64,000 nucleotides of DNA, from the NCBI RefSeq assembly GCF_002812205.1, contig NZ_NPEA01000001.1, positions 186,001-250,000 of the forward strand, given 5' to 3'. This document shows, in pieces, positions 44,266 through 56,044 of this stretch (within the stretch, counting starts at the first letter, position 1; the number at the start of each line of letters is the position of its first letter). A program made the translations under genes and the position numbers. The DNA comes from Leptospira neocaledonica (lineage in GTDB: Bacteria > Spirochaetota > Leptospiria > Leptospirales > Leptospiraceae). The notes beneath the pieces are model-generated. The model was given only the letters and a program-made list of their open reading frames with translations, was not told the origin of the DNA and did not search any database.

Positions 44266-46028
44266 ATGAGCACAGAATCCCACATAGAATCCTGGACCAA
44301 AGCCCCCTTTTCTCCCCAGGTACAGAAAGAAGCAAAAGGCGTCCTGGATAGATACAAAAAGGGAGAAACAAACGGCCTAGAGGTCGAAGCTTTTACCGTA
44401 CCTTTAGAATTCGGTACCGGAGGAATGAGGGGAAGGATCGGAAACGGGATCGGTAGAATGAACGAGTTCACCGTGGGAAAAGCAGCCCTAGGCTTTTCTA
44501 GATATCTGGTCCAAAAATCCAAAAAACCGATTTTAGTAATCGCTTACGATTCCAGAAGAAGGTCCAGAGAATTTGCAGAGGTCACCGCAGGAGTGGCTGC
44601 ATCTTTCGGGATCAAGGTCATCTTATTTTCCGAAGTAGCTCCTACACCGTTACTCTCTTATGCAGTCCGTTATTATAAGGCAACAGGTGGTGTAGTCCTC
44701 ACCGCATCTCATAACCCGCCTGAGTACAATGGGTTCAAAGCTTATCTTTCCAAAGGGGAACAACTTGCTCCGCCGGATGATAAAAAGATCATTTCACTCA
44801 TCGACAAAGTCCAAGATTGGAATGAGATCCCGTTTCTTTCTTCCAAGGACCCGAAATACAAAAAGCTCGTCCAAAAAGCGGGAGAAGATTGTTTTTCTTC
44901 TTATTTAAAAGCACTGAAAAAATCCGGAATCGTATCCGCAAAGGTAACTCCGAAAGAAAGATCCCAAACCAAATTAGTATATTCTCCACTTCATGGAACC
45001 GGCGGAAAATATATGAAGATATTACTACAAGACTTCGGATACAAAAACGTAACCCTGGTTCCGGAACAAAAAGATCCGGATGGAGAATTTCCAACGGTCA
45101 AATTCCCGAACCCGGAAGAACCGGAAGCTCTGGAGATGAGTAGAAAACTTTCCGAAAAGATTGGAGCTCATGCATTTATAGCAACGGACCCTGACGCGGA
45201 CAGACTTGGGATCGGAGTCAAAAATCCGAAGGGTGGATATGCCCTTCTAAACGGAAACCAGATCGGTTCCATTCTTGCTGCATACTTAGCGGAGAAGGTC
45301 GGCTCTAAACCTAAAAAAGGAAAAAAACCGGTACTTGTAAAAACTGTAGTCACCACAGACTTACAAGCTGAGATAGCAAAGAAGAACAAGATCGCTCTTA
45401 AAAATGTTCTAACAGGTTTTAAGTTCATCGCAGAAGTGATGGGAAAACTGGACAAAAGTAAAACCCAGTATTTCCTATTCGGAGGAGAAGAGTCCTATGG
45501 TTATTTGCCTGTGGATTTTGTAAGAGACAAGGATAGTTTGTCTTCTGCACTTCTTCTCATGGAAGTCCTTTCCGAAAAAAAAGACCTACTTTCCTATATG
45601 GACGACGTTTATCTGAAATATGGATTGTACCAAGAAAGTCTAAAGTCTTTGACCTTGGAGGGACTCGCAGGCAAAAAAAAGATCCAAGATTCCCTACAAT
45701 CACTCCGTGACAATGATCTGATCGGAAAGCCGATCGGAACAAGAAAGGTTACTGGATTTTTAGATTTTAAGAATAAGATCGCAAAAGGAAGCGCTTCTAA
45801 ATCCGCGTTTTCGGGTCTTCCTTCTTCCGATGTGATCCAACTAGAATTAGAAGGTCAGGCAAAGCTGACCATCCGTCCCTCTGGGACGGAACCTAAGATC
45901 AAAATTTATTCTTCTTTCAAGAGTAGGACTTCTCCTAAAACTAAAACTGAGATCCCAAAACTCACAGAAAGTTTATTAGCAGAATTGAAAGAAACAGAGT
46001 CCTTATTTTTACAATTGGCTGGCTTATC

Positions 46029-46032
<4 letters not shown>
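44266..46032 (+). CDS. Phosphohexomutase (phosphoglucomutase/phosphomannomutase family)
   Basis: Interconverts hexose 1- and 6-phosphates, feeding nucleotide sugars for LPS. The 588-aa length and opening [13 protein letters not shown] match the alpha-D-phosphohexomutase PGM2 type. The phosphoserine loop [11 protein letters not shown] (Ser148), metal site DPDADRLG (about 308), sugar-specificity loop GGEESYG (about 406-412) and phosphate loop [11 protein letters not shown] (about 537) are all present. It is followed by argD with a 4-nt overlap and then leuB, an unusual trio. Confidence 0.88.
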
Positions 46033-48343
<2,311 letters not shown>

Positions 48344-48451
48344 AGCCTGGAATTGAATTCCTTGCCCGGAAATTTCATATTTTTACGTATATAAATACTA
48401 AAAGTGCGAAACTTTCTGGAAATTTCTTGAATTAACGGGGACGGTGACTGG

Positions 48452-48859
48452 ATGAAAGGCGGAGTAGCTCCATCAGGAAGACCTTATCAGGTAATCATTG
48501 CGGAAAATTCTAAATTCCAAGCCAAACAATTGGCTCAGATCCTGGAATCCGAAGGTTACGAAGTAGTCGGTTTTGCCGAATCGGGCAAAGAGCTCCTGAA
48601 TATGTACAAGGAAAACCGAAAGGTGGACCTGATTACATTAGACCTTCACCTCCCTGTGATAGACGGTTTTGCTGCCTTTCACGAAATGAAAGAAATGGGA
48701 GTCCTTCCCAGAGTGATCGTGATCACCGACGAAAACACTCCTGCAGTCATCAAGTCTCTGACCGATGACGGTATCATGGACTATCTAGTAAAACCGATCA
48801 AAAGAGAAAAGGTTCTAGAAAAAGCGAACGCTACTGTTCGCAAGACGATCAAAATTTGA
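48452..48859 (+). CDS. Single-domain response regulator (CheY-like)
   Basis: A 135-aa receiver domain without an output domain. The phospho-acceptor is Asp64 (DLITLDLHLPVIDGF), with the conserved Thr in VIVITDENT and Lys in DYLVKPIKR. The N-terminal acidic pocket, usually two Asp, is Glu18-Asn19 (VIIAENSKFQ), a variation that may weaken Mg2+ binding. The partner kinase is not in the window. A GGGGACGG site precedes ATG 48452. Its stop is inside a terminator hairpin shared with pgeF. Confidence 0.85.
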   Translation: MKGGVAPSGRPYQVIIAENSKFQAKQLAQILESEGYEVVGFAESGKELLNMYKENRKVDLITLDLHLPVIDGFAAFHEMKEMGVLPRVIVITDENTPAVIKSLTDDGIMDYLVKPIKREKVLEKANATVRKTIKI

Positions 48860-48883
48860 TCCTAAGTTTTGATCTTTAGGATC
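48858..48883. terminator. Bidirectional terminator between response regulator and pgeF
   Basis: GATCCTAA (48858-48865) and TTAGGATC (48876-48883) are perfect 8-bp arms around a 10-nt loop, filling the whole gap between the two convergent stops. Flanking A/T-rich tracts are short, but the placement supports termination in both directions. Confidence 0.7.
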
Positions 48884-49582
48884 TTATTCCAACCAGATAC
48901 AATTTAAATTCCTACCTGTATCTCCCCTTCTATGACTGAAAAATTTAGAATTGGGAGACATGGTGCAAACCCCTGCAGTTTCCAAAAAGGGCTGGATCCC
49001 CAGACTTTTGATTCTATGAAGTAAGAAGGTTTTTTGCTCTAAAAGAAACTTTCCAGGCTCTTCCAATGCCTTTAGAGAATTCGGAACCTCTTTTCGAAAA
49101 AGAGAAGCCACATCTTCCCCGACTTCGTAATGTTTGCCGGTCGCATAAGGCCCCAAATAGAAATGAACTAGTTCTGGATCTACTCCGTATTTTTTTTGCA
49201 CATGGGCCAAAGTTTTTTCGGTAATTCCTGCGAGAGTTCCTTTCCAACCAGAATGGATTACGCCTACGAGAGCCGGCCTTCCCGTCCAAAAGAAGATGGG
49301 CATACAGTCTGCCGTTTTAACGACCAGTATCTTTTTAGGTTCGGTAGTGAATAATGCATCCCCTGTAGGAATATCGGAGCCCGAGGAACCGTTTGCTTCC
49401 AGGATCGTAGTTCCATGTTCCTGATTCATGAAAAATACTTCTGCACCCGTGACTCCGGATGCTTGGGCCACCCTTTCCCGGATAAAATTGGGATCGTTTG
49501 GATCGCCGGCAGCCTCTTTGTTTCCCAGGATCAAAAGCCTCAGGCTTCTTTTATCTTCTAGAAAAAATCTATGATCGATCAT
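48884..49582 (-). CDS. pgeF: Laccase-domain purine nucleoside phosphorylase/oxidoreductase (YfiH)
   Basis: A 232-aa YfiH/CNF1-fold protein from ATG 49582; members act on purine nucleosides (adenosine, inosine) or correct peptidoglycan precursors. The catalytic ligands are in NQEHGTTIL, KTADCMPIFF and GVIHSGWKGT (His, Cys, His), all intact. The longer frame upstream to 49687 would overlap the trpF start, so it is rejected. Its stop lies 1 nt beyond the shared terminator. Confidence 0.85.
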   Translation of the reverse strand: MIDHRFFLEDKRSLRLLILGNKEAAGDPNDPNFIRERVAQASGVTGAEVFFMNQEHGTTILEANGSSGSDIPTGDALFTTEPKKILVVKTADCMPIFFWTGRPALVGVIHSGWKGTLAGITEKTLAHVQKKYGVDPELVHFYLGPYATGKHYEVGEDVASLFRKEVPNSLKALEEPGKFLLEQKTFLLHRIKSLGIQPFLETAGVCTMSPNSKFFSHRRGDTGRNLNCIWLE

Positions 49583-49678
49583 ACTTGACTTGGGGAAGTC
49601 CTGGTCTTGTATAGAAAAGAGAGGAAATATTTCGAGCCGTAAAACGGAACTGAAAGACAATCCCGGAAAAAAAGTCCC

Positions 49679-50341
49679 ATGTCCCAAACCCCTAAAGTAA
49701 AAATCTGTGGAATCCGAAAAGTAGACGATCTGAAAGTCTGCGTAGAAGAAGGAGCCGATCTGATCGGGATCAATTTTGTTTCCTCCAGCCCAAGACTAGT
49801 CTCTCCCAAAGAAGCGGAGATATTGATCACCTATTTATACACTTCCATTCCATCATTTTTGCGTCCGAAAATCGTATTCCTTTTTTATAAATCTTCAACC
49901 CAATATATAGAACCACTTTTAAAAAATTTAACCCACGACTATGTCCAATACGTTAGCGATGACTCTTTGGCTCCGGGGGAAACTTCCCCACTTTACCAAA
50001 CCAGGGATTCTAGAATTCTTTCGTATCGTGTTCGAGGAAAAGTAAACGATGACTCCTTACATTTCCTTAATTCCGATTTATTGATATTAGATAGTTATAA
50101 ATCGAATGCTGGCGGAGGAACTGGAGAAAGTTTTCCTTGGGAACAGGTTTCCGAGGTTCGTCGACCTTATCTACTCGCTGGAGGTTTAACTCCTGAGAAT
50201 GTTGCAAAGGCACTTTCCCAAACCAAGGCCTATGGAGTGGATGTAGCAAGCGGTGTGGAATCTTCTCCCGGAAATAAGGACCAGGAACTCATTCGGAATT
50301 TTATCAGAAATGCAAAACAATTCTCTTACAACGGAAACTAA
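49679..50341 (+). CDS. trpF: Phosphoribosylanthranilate isomerase
   Basis: Isomerises N-(5-phosphoribosyl)anthranilate in tryptophan synthesis. The 220-aa TIM barrel opens with VKICGIRKVDDLKVCVEEGADLIG (Cys at the general-base position), then DSYKSNAGGGTGESFPW, LAGGLTPENV and the final VDVASGVESSPGNKD. The ORF overlaps the mutS gene by 29 nt. Other trp genes are not in the window. Confidence 0.92.
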   Translation: MSQTPKVKICGIRKVDDLKVCVEEGADLIGINFVSSSPRLVSPKEAEILITYLYTSIPSFLRPKIVFLFYKSSTQYIEPLLKNLTHDYVQYVSDDSLAPGETSPLYQTRDSRILSYRVRGKVNDDSLHFLNSDLLILDSYKSNAGGGTGESFPWEQVSEVRRPYLLAGGLTPENVAKALSQTKAYGVDVASGVESSPGNKDQELIRNFIRNAKQFSYNGN

Positions 50342-52868
50342 TTCTCCGGATCTGACAGAAGCCCTAGATACTCCTATGATGAGGCAGTATCTAGAGATCA
50401 AGGCTAAGTTCCCTGATTCTATCCTATTCTTCCGAATGGGAGATTTTTATGAGATGTTTCTGGAAGATGCAAAAATTGCCTCTGCAATTTTAGATATTGC
50501 ACTTACCAAAAGACAAAACTCGGTTCCTATGTGCGGGATCCCATTTCATAGTAAGGACGGATATATTTCCAGATTACTATTAGCTGGAAAGAAGATAGCT
50601 GTTTGTGAACAATCTAGGCCCGAAGATGGAAATACAAAACTAATGACCAGGGACGTGGTGAGAATCATCACGCCCGGCACAGTCATCGAAGAACATTTAC
50701 TTTCCGGTTTCCAAAACAATTATCTTTGCGTATTAGTCCCGAAAGCTGCATTAATCTTTGTGGGAATGGCAGACGTTTCTACGGGAGAAGTTTTACATTT
50801 TGCAGTTCCAATCTCCAGGACCCATGTATTGGAATCGGAGTTCGTAAAATTCAAACCAAGCGAGATTTGTGTATTCTCTCAAGACTTAGAACGGATCAGG
50901 ACCTGGCAGAACTTCGGAGAAAGAGAATTAACCGTTTTAGATGCGTCCAAAGTCGGGGCCGAAAACTCCAATGACCCTTTCCAAACCGTTACCAAAACAT
51001 TAGAATATTATATTAGAGAGAATTATAGGGACGGGACTCTCAGTTTAAGAGAACCTCGAATCTTACAAACAGGTTCTTATCTAGAGATGGATCGAGAAAC
51101 CATCCTGAATCTGGAACTGATCGAAAACGAAAAAGAAGATAAGGGTCATACCCTATTTTCCGTTCTGAATTTTTGCAGCACAGCCAAAGGGAAAAGAGTT
51201 CTGAAACAAAGGATCTTATTTCCGGAAACAGATCCAGCCATTCTAAAATCCAGATGGGAAAAACAGGATATTATTAAAAAAATCCCTCTTGCCCATTTGA
51301 CCCAGGCTCTTAAAGATCTGGGGGATTTAGAAAGAATCCTCGGCAGATTTAGGGGAAACAAGGCTTATCCTAGAGATTTTAAAACAGTTCTTTCTTCTAT
51401 TCAAACATTGGATTCTCTAATCGGATTACTTTCTCCTTTCGGATATCCGATCTCCAAACCTGACAAATTAGATACATTAAAAGATTATATCGAAGAAAGG
51501 ATCCATACGGACGAACTGCCCGTTATATTAGGAAATGGTAAATTTTTAAAAGACGGCTTTGATAAAAATTTAGATAGAGCCAGGGAAGCAGGTTCCAAAG
51601 GTGCGGACTGGATCTTAGAATTAGAAACGGAAGAAAAAAAGAAAACGGGCCTTTCGACTCTTAAGATTAAGTACAATAAGATCGTCGGTTATTTTATAGA
51701 GATCTCCCGTGTACAAGCAGAGCAGGCTCCTAAAGAATATCTCAAAAAACAAACCCTGGTTACCTCCGAAAGATTTACCACTGCCCGATTAGAAGAGATA
51801 GAAAGAACTATTTTAGAAGCGGATGAGATCATCCAAAAAGTGGAGAAGGCAGAATTTGAAAAAATGGTCCAAACCGTTTTGGAATATTCTTCCGAACTCC
51901 TGCTAGTCTCCGAAGAATTTGGAGACTTGGATTTCCAAATTTCACTCTTAAAGGCCGAGGAAAAATTCGGCTGGATCCGCCCCGAACTCAGCGAAGATTC
52001 CACTTTAGAAATGAAATCTTCCAGACATCCTGTGGTAGAAGCGAGTCTCCCGGTCGGTGCCAAATTCACTCCCAACGATGTGGGTTTGGATGGAAAAGAA
52101 AACTCAATCGCAATCTTAACAGGTCCGAATATGGCCGGTAAGTCCACATTCATGAGACAGATCGCAATCAACCAAATCTTATTCCAAATAGGAGGAAGTG
52201 TGGCCGCAGAAACTGCAAAACTTCCTATCTTGGACAAACTGTTCACTCGTATCGGAGCAGGAGACAATCTAAACGCAGGAGAGTCCACATTCTACGTGGA
52301 AATGAAAGAGACTGCGAATATTCTCAAAAACTGCACTTCTCAATCTTTATTACTTTTTGATGAAGTGGGAAGAGGAACTTCTACTTACGATGGAATGAGT
52401 ATTGCTTGGGCGATTTTGGAATCTCTATCGGAGATGCACCCACGTCCCAAAACAGTTTTTGCCACCCACTACCATGAACTTACGGAACTCTCCAGGCTCC
52501 CGGGTGTTTGGAATCTTCATATGGAAACAGTGGAGAAAGACGATAAGGTAATCTTCTTAAGAAAAGTAAAACCTGGTAAGGCTAAAAAATCGTTCGGTAT
52601 CTATGTTGCTCAGCTAGCAGGAGTTCCGGATTCTGTAGTGAAACGTGCCGCAGAAATTCTTACAGATATGGAGTCCAGGAAGAAGGAAATCCGCATCCAA
52701 ACCAGGGAACCTTCTCTATTCCAGGATTTAAGTTCTCCAAATTCAGAGAATCAATTCTGGCAGGACTTCAAAAAAGAGATCGCGGATCTTCCGATCGATT
52801 CTATGACTCCGATCGAGGCTTTAAAACTATTAGATGATTGGCAAAAGAGAGTTAGTTCAAGAGGTTAA
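50313..52868 (+). CDS. mutS: DNA mismatch repair protein MutS
   Basis: Recognises mismatches and recruits the repair machinery. From ATG 50313 (851 aa, typical) the mismatch-binding N-terminus has FRMGDFYEMF with the Phe-x-Glu wedge (the family's FYE), and the C-terminal ATPase has Walker A GPNMAGKSTFM (near 603), LLFDEVGRGTSTYDG and FATHYHEL. Two internal Mets lie slightly downstream (MMRQ), but the 29-nt overlap with trpF supports coupling to it. Confidence 0.95.
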   Translation, partial: QNNSLTTETNSPDLTEALDTPMMRQYLEIKAKFPDSILFFRMGDFYEMFLEDAKIASAILDIALTKRQNSVPMCGIPFHSKDGYISRLLLAGKKIAVCEQSRPEDGNTKLMTRDVVRIITPGTVIEEHLLSGFQNNYLCVLVPKAALIFVGMADVSTGEVLHFAVPISRTHVLESEFVKFKPSEICVFSQDLERIRTWQNFGERELTVLDASKVGAENSNDPFQTVTKTLEYYIRENYRDGTLSLREPRILQTGSYLEMDRETILNLELIENEKEDKGHTLFSVLNFCSTAKGKRVLKQRILFPETDPAILKSRWEKQDIIKKIPLAHLTQALKDLGDLERILGRFRGNKAYPRDFKTVLSSIQTLDSLIGLLSPFGYPISKPDKLDTLKDYIEERIHTDELPVILGNGKFLKDGFDKNLDRAREAGSKGADWILELETEEKKKTGLSTLKIKYNKIVGYFIEISRVQAEQAPKEYLKKQTLVTSERFTTARLEEIERTILEADEIIQKVEKAEFEKMVQTVLEYSSELLLVSEEFGDLDFQISLLKAEEKFGWIRPELSEDSTLEMKSSRHPVVEASLPVGAKFTPNDVGLDGKENSIAILTGPNMAGKSTFMRQIAINQILFQIGGSVAAETAKLPILDKLFTRIGAGDNLNAGESTFYVEMKETANILKNCTSQSLLLFDEVGRGTSTYDGMSIAWAILESLSEMHPRPKTVFATHYHELTELSRLPGVWNLHMETVEKDDKVIFLRKVKPGKAKKSFGIYVAQLAGVPDSVVKRAAEILTDMESRKKEIRIQTREPSLFQDLSSPNSENQFWQDFKKEIADLPIDSMTPIEALKLLDDWQKRVSSRG

Positions 52869-52895
52869 AGTTACGAGCCGGGATGTCAAATCGTG

Positions 52896-52913
52896 ATGTT
52901 GGAATTCCAACAT
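52896..52913. terminator. Perfect 18-bp palindrome between mutS and serB
   Basis: ATGTTGGAATTCCAACAT is a perfect palindrome with no spacer, centred on GAATTC, in the 52-nt gap between convergent mutS and serB. A cruciform or factor-assisted bidirectional terminator is the likely role. I recall similar GGAATTCC-type palindromes at gene ends in Leptospira, but could not check. Confidence 0.55.
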
Positions 52914-52920
52914 GCCGCGC

Positions 52921-53787
52921 TTAATCTTCAAACAAATACAGAAGAACGTCCATAGATGCAAAGTCTATCCAATTAGAAATATTGGACTTGAGACCTTCTT
53001 TCGCATGAAATCCTATACCGATACCGGAAGCTTCTAACATTAGTTGATCGTTTGCACCATCACCTACAGCTACGATATTTTCTCTTCCCAATTGAAAGCG
53101 AGATTGTAGCTCTAAAAGAGAATCTCTTTTGATATTTTTATCCACTACAATTCCGGATACAGTTCCTAAAAGTTTATCTTCCGTTCTGTCCAGATAATTC
53201 GCACGGATCTCATCTATGGAATATTCTTGTTTAAACCTTTCTAATATATCTGTAAAGCCGCCGCTGAAGACTGCGGTTTTCGCGTTTTTCTGTTTTAATC
53301 CCTCGAATAATTCAGGAACACCATGGTTCGGATGTAATTTAAAATACAATTCGTCGAAAACGGAAACAGGAAGGTCTTTCAGATAAGAGCATCTTTTTTG
53401 GAGAGCCTCTTGGAAGTTTAGATTTCCTTCCATGGCTTCCTTGGTCACATGTGCTACTTCTTCATAAACGCCAGCATATCTTGCTAGTTCGTCTATGACT
53501 TCTTCTCGAATTAAAGTGGAATCCATATCGAAACAGAATAACGCGCCGTTGTTTAAAAAGGAGGAGATTTGGATCAGATCTATTTTACGGAATCTTTGTA
53601 ATTCTTGTCTGAGATAGATTAATTCTTCTCTCGAAAGTGAACGATCCATTCTCCAAACATCACATACATAATCTTTGGAAATTTCTGATTTTCTTTCTAT
53701 AAAAACAGGTTGTTTGAATCGATCTGAAAGTGCTTCGGATAATCTTTGAGGATCCGAATCGTTTTTAGGACTAAAAAATAAGATCAC
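52921..53787 (-). CDS. serB: Phosphoserine phosphatase
   Basis: Last step of serine synthesis, hydrolysing O-phospho-L-serine. A 288-aa HAD-superfamily enzyme: an N-terminal portion (about 1-80, ACT-like position but diverged) and the HAD core with nucleophile Asp87 in FDMDST (DxD at 87 and 89), VFSGGFTDIL and VGDGANDQLML. The ORF starts 5 nt after the SGNH gene and is transcribed with it. Confidence 0.88.
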   Translation of the reverse strand: MILFFSPKNDSDPQRLSEALSDRFKQPVFIERKSEISKDYVCDVWRMDRSLSREELIYLRQELQRFRKIDLIQISSFLNNGALFCFDMDSTLIREEVIDELARYAGVYEEVAHVTKEAMEGNLNFQEALQKRCSYLKDLPVSVFDELYFKLHPNHGVPELFEGLKQKNAKTAVFSGGFTDILERFKQEYSIDEIRANYLDRTEDKLLGTVSGIVVDKNIKRDSLLELQSRFQLGRENIVAVGDGANDQLMLEASGIGIGFHAKEGLKSNISNWIDFASMDVLLYLFED

Positions 53788-53792
53788 TTGGA

Positions 53793-54536
53793 TTATCGAA
53801 CGAGAGATTTGATTTTGCGAAGCCAGATGATATAGGCATCTCTATTGATATGGATCGGATCTTTTTTACCATCATGAGAAAAGGCCAATTCTTCTTTGAT
53901 AAAAGGGATCTCTTTTTGTCTAAACTCAGACCAAATATCTAAAAACTGCACATTTGGGTTCTCATTTGCGATCCGTAAAAGCCAAACATTTACTACAGGA
54001 GATACAGAATTCACATTTCGGCTCAAAACCGGCGGGATTCCTAGGATCAGGATTCTGGTATTTGGCAGGCTGGTTCTGATCTTTTGGATCAACTGTCTAT
54101 GAATACCTTCTATATAATCCAGGCATTTACCGTCCCGGATATCGTTTCCACCAATCTCCAGGATAATGGTAGAAGGTTTTAAGTTCAATACTGTCGAGTC
54201 CAAACGATTCAGAAGAAGTTCGGTCATATCCCCTGCGATCCCACGATTCACGGAACCCGGAAAATCTGTTTGGATCAGATCAGGAGGAATTGCCGCGATC
54301 AGGCTATTTCCTACAAAAACTATATTCGCTTTTTTTAATTTTTCGTTCTCTTTGCTGTAGATCTGAACAGCTTCTAGATACAATTTCTGGTATTTTTCCC
54401 ATTCGCCGGCGTCCCGGACACCAATCTTGTCCACACATTTGAAATCAGGATTATAATAGTCGTAGATTGTCCTGGTTTGGAAAACAGAACAAGTGATTAG
54501 GGAAAGAAGAAAAAAACAAATCCCTAATACCTTCAT
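53793..54536 (-). CDS. SGNH/GDSL-type esterase lipoprotein
   Basis: A 247-aa SGNH hydrolase with a lipoprotein-like signal (ITC-type end at residue 16). Catalytic blocks are present with one variation: block I is GNSL (nucleophile Ser78) instead of GDSL, block III is GGND (129-132), and block V is D226-P-I-H229. Members act on acetyl or acyl groups of sugars or lipids, so envelope modification is likely. It lies between the 57-aa gene and serB, an unusual company for a lipoprotein. Confidence 0.82.
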   Translation of the reverse strand: MKVLGICFFLLSLITCSVFQTRTIYDYYNPDFKCVDKIGVRDAGEWEKYQKLYLEAVQIYSKENEKLKKANIVFVGNSLIAAIPPDLIQTDFPGSVNRGIAGDMTELLLNRLDSTVLNLKPSTIILEIGGNDIRDGKCLDYIEGIHRQLIQKIRTSLPNTRILILGIPPVLSRNVNSVSPVVNVWLLRIANENPNVQFLDIWSEFRQKEIPFIKEELAFSHDGKKDPIHINRDAYIIWLRKIKSLVR

Positions 54537-54560
54537 TTGATTTGGGTCCCTTAAAAACTC

Positions 54561-54734
54561 TCAGTTCTCGGATTCTTTCATATGAAATCGTTTATGCCAA
54601 TCAGCGATCTGAGCTTGCAGATATTCTTCCGTGTCACAAATACGAAATTCAATTGGGTTGTTGGAAACTGTATCGATCAATTTGGCTTCAATATAGCCGT
54701 TTTTTAGTTTATTGATCTCTATTTTATATTTCAT
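54561..54734 (-). CDS. 57-aa hypothetical protein
   Basis: A short ORF below the usual 60-aa cut, with ATG 54734 and a GGAG site 9-12 nt upstream. The product starts MKYKIEINKLKNGYIEAKLID and ends HKRFHMKESEN: an N-terminal beta-hairpin-like stretch, then a helix (EEYLQAQIADWHKRFH). It stops 24 nt before the SGNH gene, which suggests a small operon with SGNH and serB. No family recognised; coding status rests on the start signals and the operon placement. Confidence 0.55.
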   Translation of the reverse strand: MKYKIEINKLKNGYIEAKLIDTVSNNPIEFRICDTEEYLQAQIADWHKRFHMKESEN

Positions 54735-54811
54735 CCGACAATCTCCGTTATATCCAGGATTTTCACCCCTACCAGAGTTTCAATCTATTCCGAAATTAAT
54801 CTTGGAAAACC

Positions 54812-54841
54812 ACCGAGCCTGGGAATCTTCCCATAGTCGGT
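54812..54841. terminator. Nested hairpin between bioB and the 57-aa gene
   Basis: TGGGAA (54820-54825) and TTCCCA (54828-54833) form a stem, framed by ACCGA (54812-54816) and TCGGT (54837-54841). Downstream of bioB in its reading direction it precedes a weak T-tract. It probably ends the biotin transcript. Confidence 0.5.
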
Positions 54842-54881
54842 TTGAAAATGCTATACGATTTTGGTTCTCAACTCAAAAAAA

Positions 54882-55976
54882 CTATTTCAAGGATTTCCGA
54901 TATTTATAAAGTTCCGGGAAATTTTCGGGAGCATATGGATGGTCTTTTCCGAGAGCGGATTCCCAATCGATTTCTTCTCCCATACCGGAAGAAAATTCAG
55001 GATAAAAACCTGAGTCCAAAATCATTCGAATCGTGTCGGCTGCATCGGAACCTTTTACGTTCAAATACCCGCTTGCAAACAAGGAATTCGCGGCGTATAA
55101 AGCCATTCCTTGCAATCCTCTGAGATGCCCTTCTCTTCCTGCCGCAATACGGACTTCTGAATCTGGATTCACTAAACGAAACGCAATAAGCGTTCTGAGG
55201 CAGAATTCAGGGGTCAAACTTTGAGGATTTTTAATCGCATGTCCTGCAACCGGGATGAAAAAATTCACAGGGATTGAGATCACTTTTAGATTTTTAATCT
55301 CGTAGATAACATCTGTTAGATCCCAAAGAGATTCTCCCATTCCAACGATCACACCGGAACACATTCCAACACCTGCTTTCATCAAATGTGTAATGGTTTC
55401 CACTCTTTGTTCGTAGGTATGTGTGTCACAGATTTCGGGATAGTGTGCCTTAGAAGTATTGAGATTATGATTGTATCTGTCTAGTCCGGCTGCCTTCAAA
55501 CGTTCGGCTTTTTCTCTGTCCAATAGACCCGCGGACAAACATACTTTCAGGCCTAACTCTTTGCTGATCTTCTCAATGGTGAATGCCAGTTTTTCTGTGG
55601 CCAAGGAATTCGGCCCTGTTCCTGCAGTGACCATACAGAAACGGTACGCACCGTTCTCCTTTGCTTGGACTGCGTCCTGGAAAATCTCCTCAGGAGATTT
55701 CATGGAGTATTCTTGGACTCCAGAGCCTGCATTCTTTCTTTGGGCGCAGTAACCGCAGTCTTCCGGACAATGTCCGTTCTTAATATTGTCTAGAACGTGG
55801 ATCCGAACCGTTTTACCGAAGTATTTTTCCCGGGCCTTGTACGCCTTGTCCAAAGCTTCAGTCAAAGGGATCTGGCCACTTAGAATGGCATGTGTTTCCT
55901 CCCGATCTATAATGCTTGGCACCTCTGAAAATACTTTCTCTTCGGTAACTTGGGGAGTTTCTAGACTAAGTTTCAT
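54882..55976 (-). CDS. bioB: Biotin synthase
   Basis: Radical-SAM enzyme that inserts sulfur into dethiobiotin. The 364-aa protein has the SAM-cluster motif C70-x3-C74-x2-C77 (CPEDCGYC), GGTG-like AGTGPN, and typical segments [18 protein letters not shown] and [11 protein letters not shown] with the second-cluster region. It is the last gene of the minus-strand run bioF-bioD-bioA-bioB, 68 nt after bioA. Confidence 0.95.
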   Translation of the reverse strand: MKLSLETPQVTEEKVFSEVPSIIDREETHAILSGQIPLTEALDKAYKAREKYFGKTVRIHVLDNIKNGHCPEDCGYCAQRKNAGSGVQEYSMKSPEEIFQDAVQAKENGAYRFCMVTAGTGPNSLATEKLAFTIEKISKELGLKVCLSAGLLDREKAERLKAAGLDRYNHNLNTSKAHYPEICDTHTYEQRVETITHLMKAGVGMCSGVIVGMGESLWDLTDVIYEIKNLKVISIPVNFFIPVAGHAIKNPQSLTPEFCLRTLIAFRLVNPDSEVRIAAGREGHLRGLQGMALYAANSLFASGYLNVKGSDAADTIRMILDSGFYPEFSSGMGEEIDWESALGKDHPYAPENFPELYKYRKSLK

Positions 55977-56044
55977 TCTGCTGATAGTTTTCGAGCCGGT
56001 GTTTTCCTTGGCAATCTATATTCAGACTAAAAAACGGGTGTTCG

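Noticed and set aside
43795..44371. Longer N-terminal frames of the aminotransferase and the membrane protein
   Set aside because: They overlap neighbouring genes and their extra residues do not resemble family members; shorter starts fit spacing better.
51689..52288. 199-codon open frame on the minus strand inside mutS
   Set aside because: Fully antisense to the conserved ATPase region of mutS, Ser-rich composition typical of a mirror frame, and no start signals.
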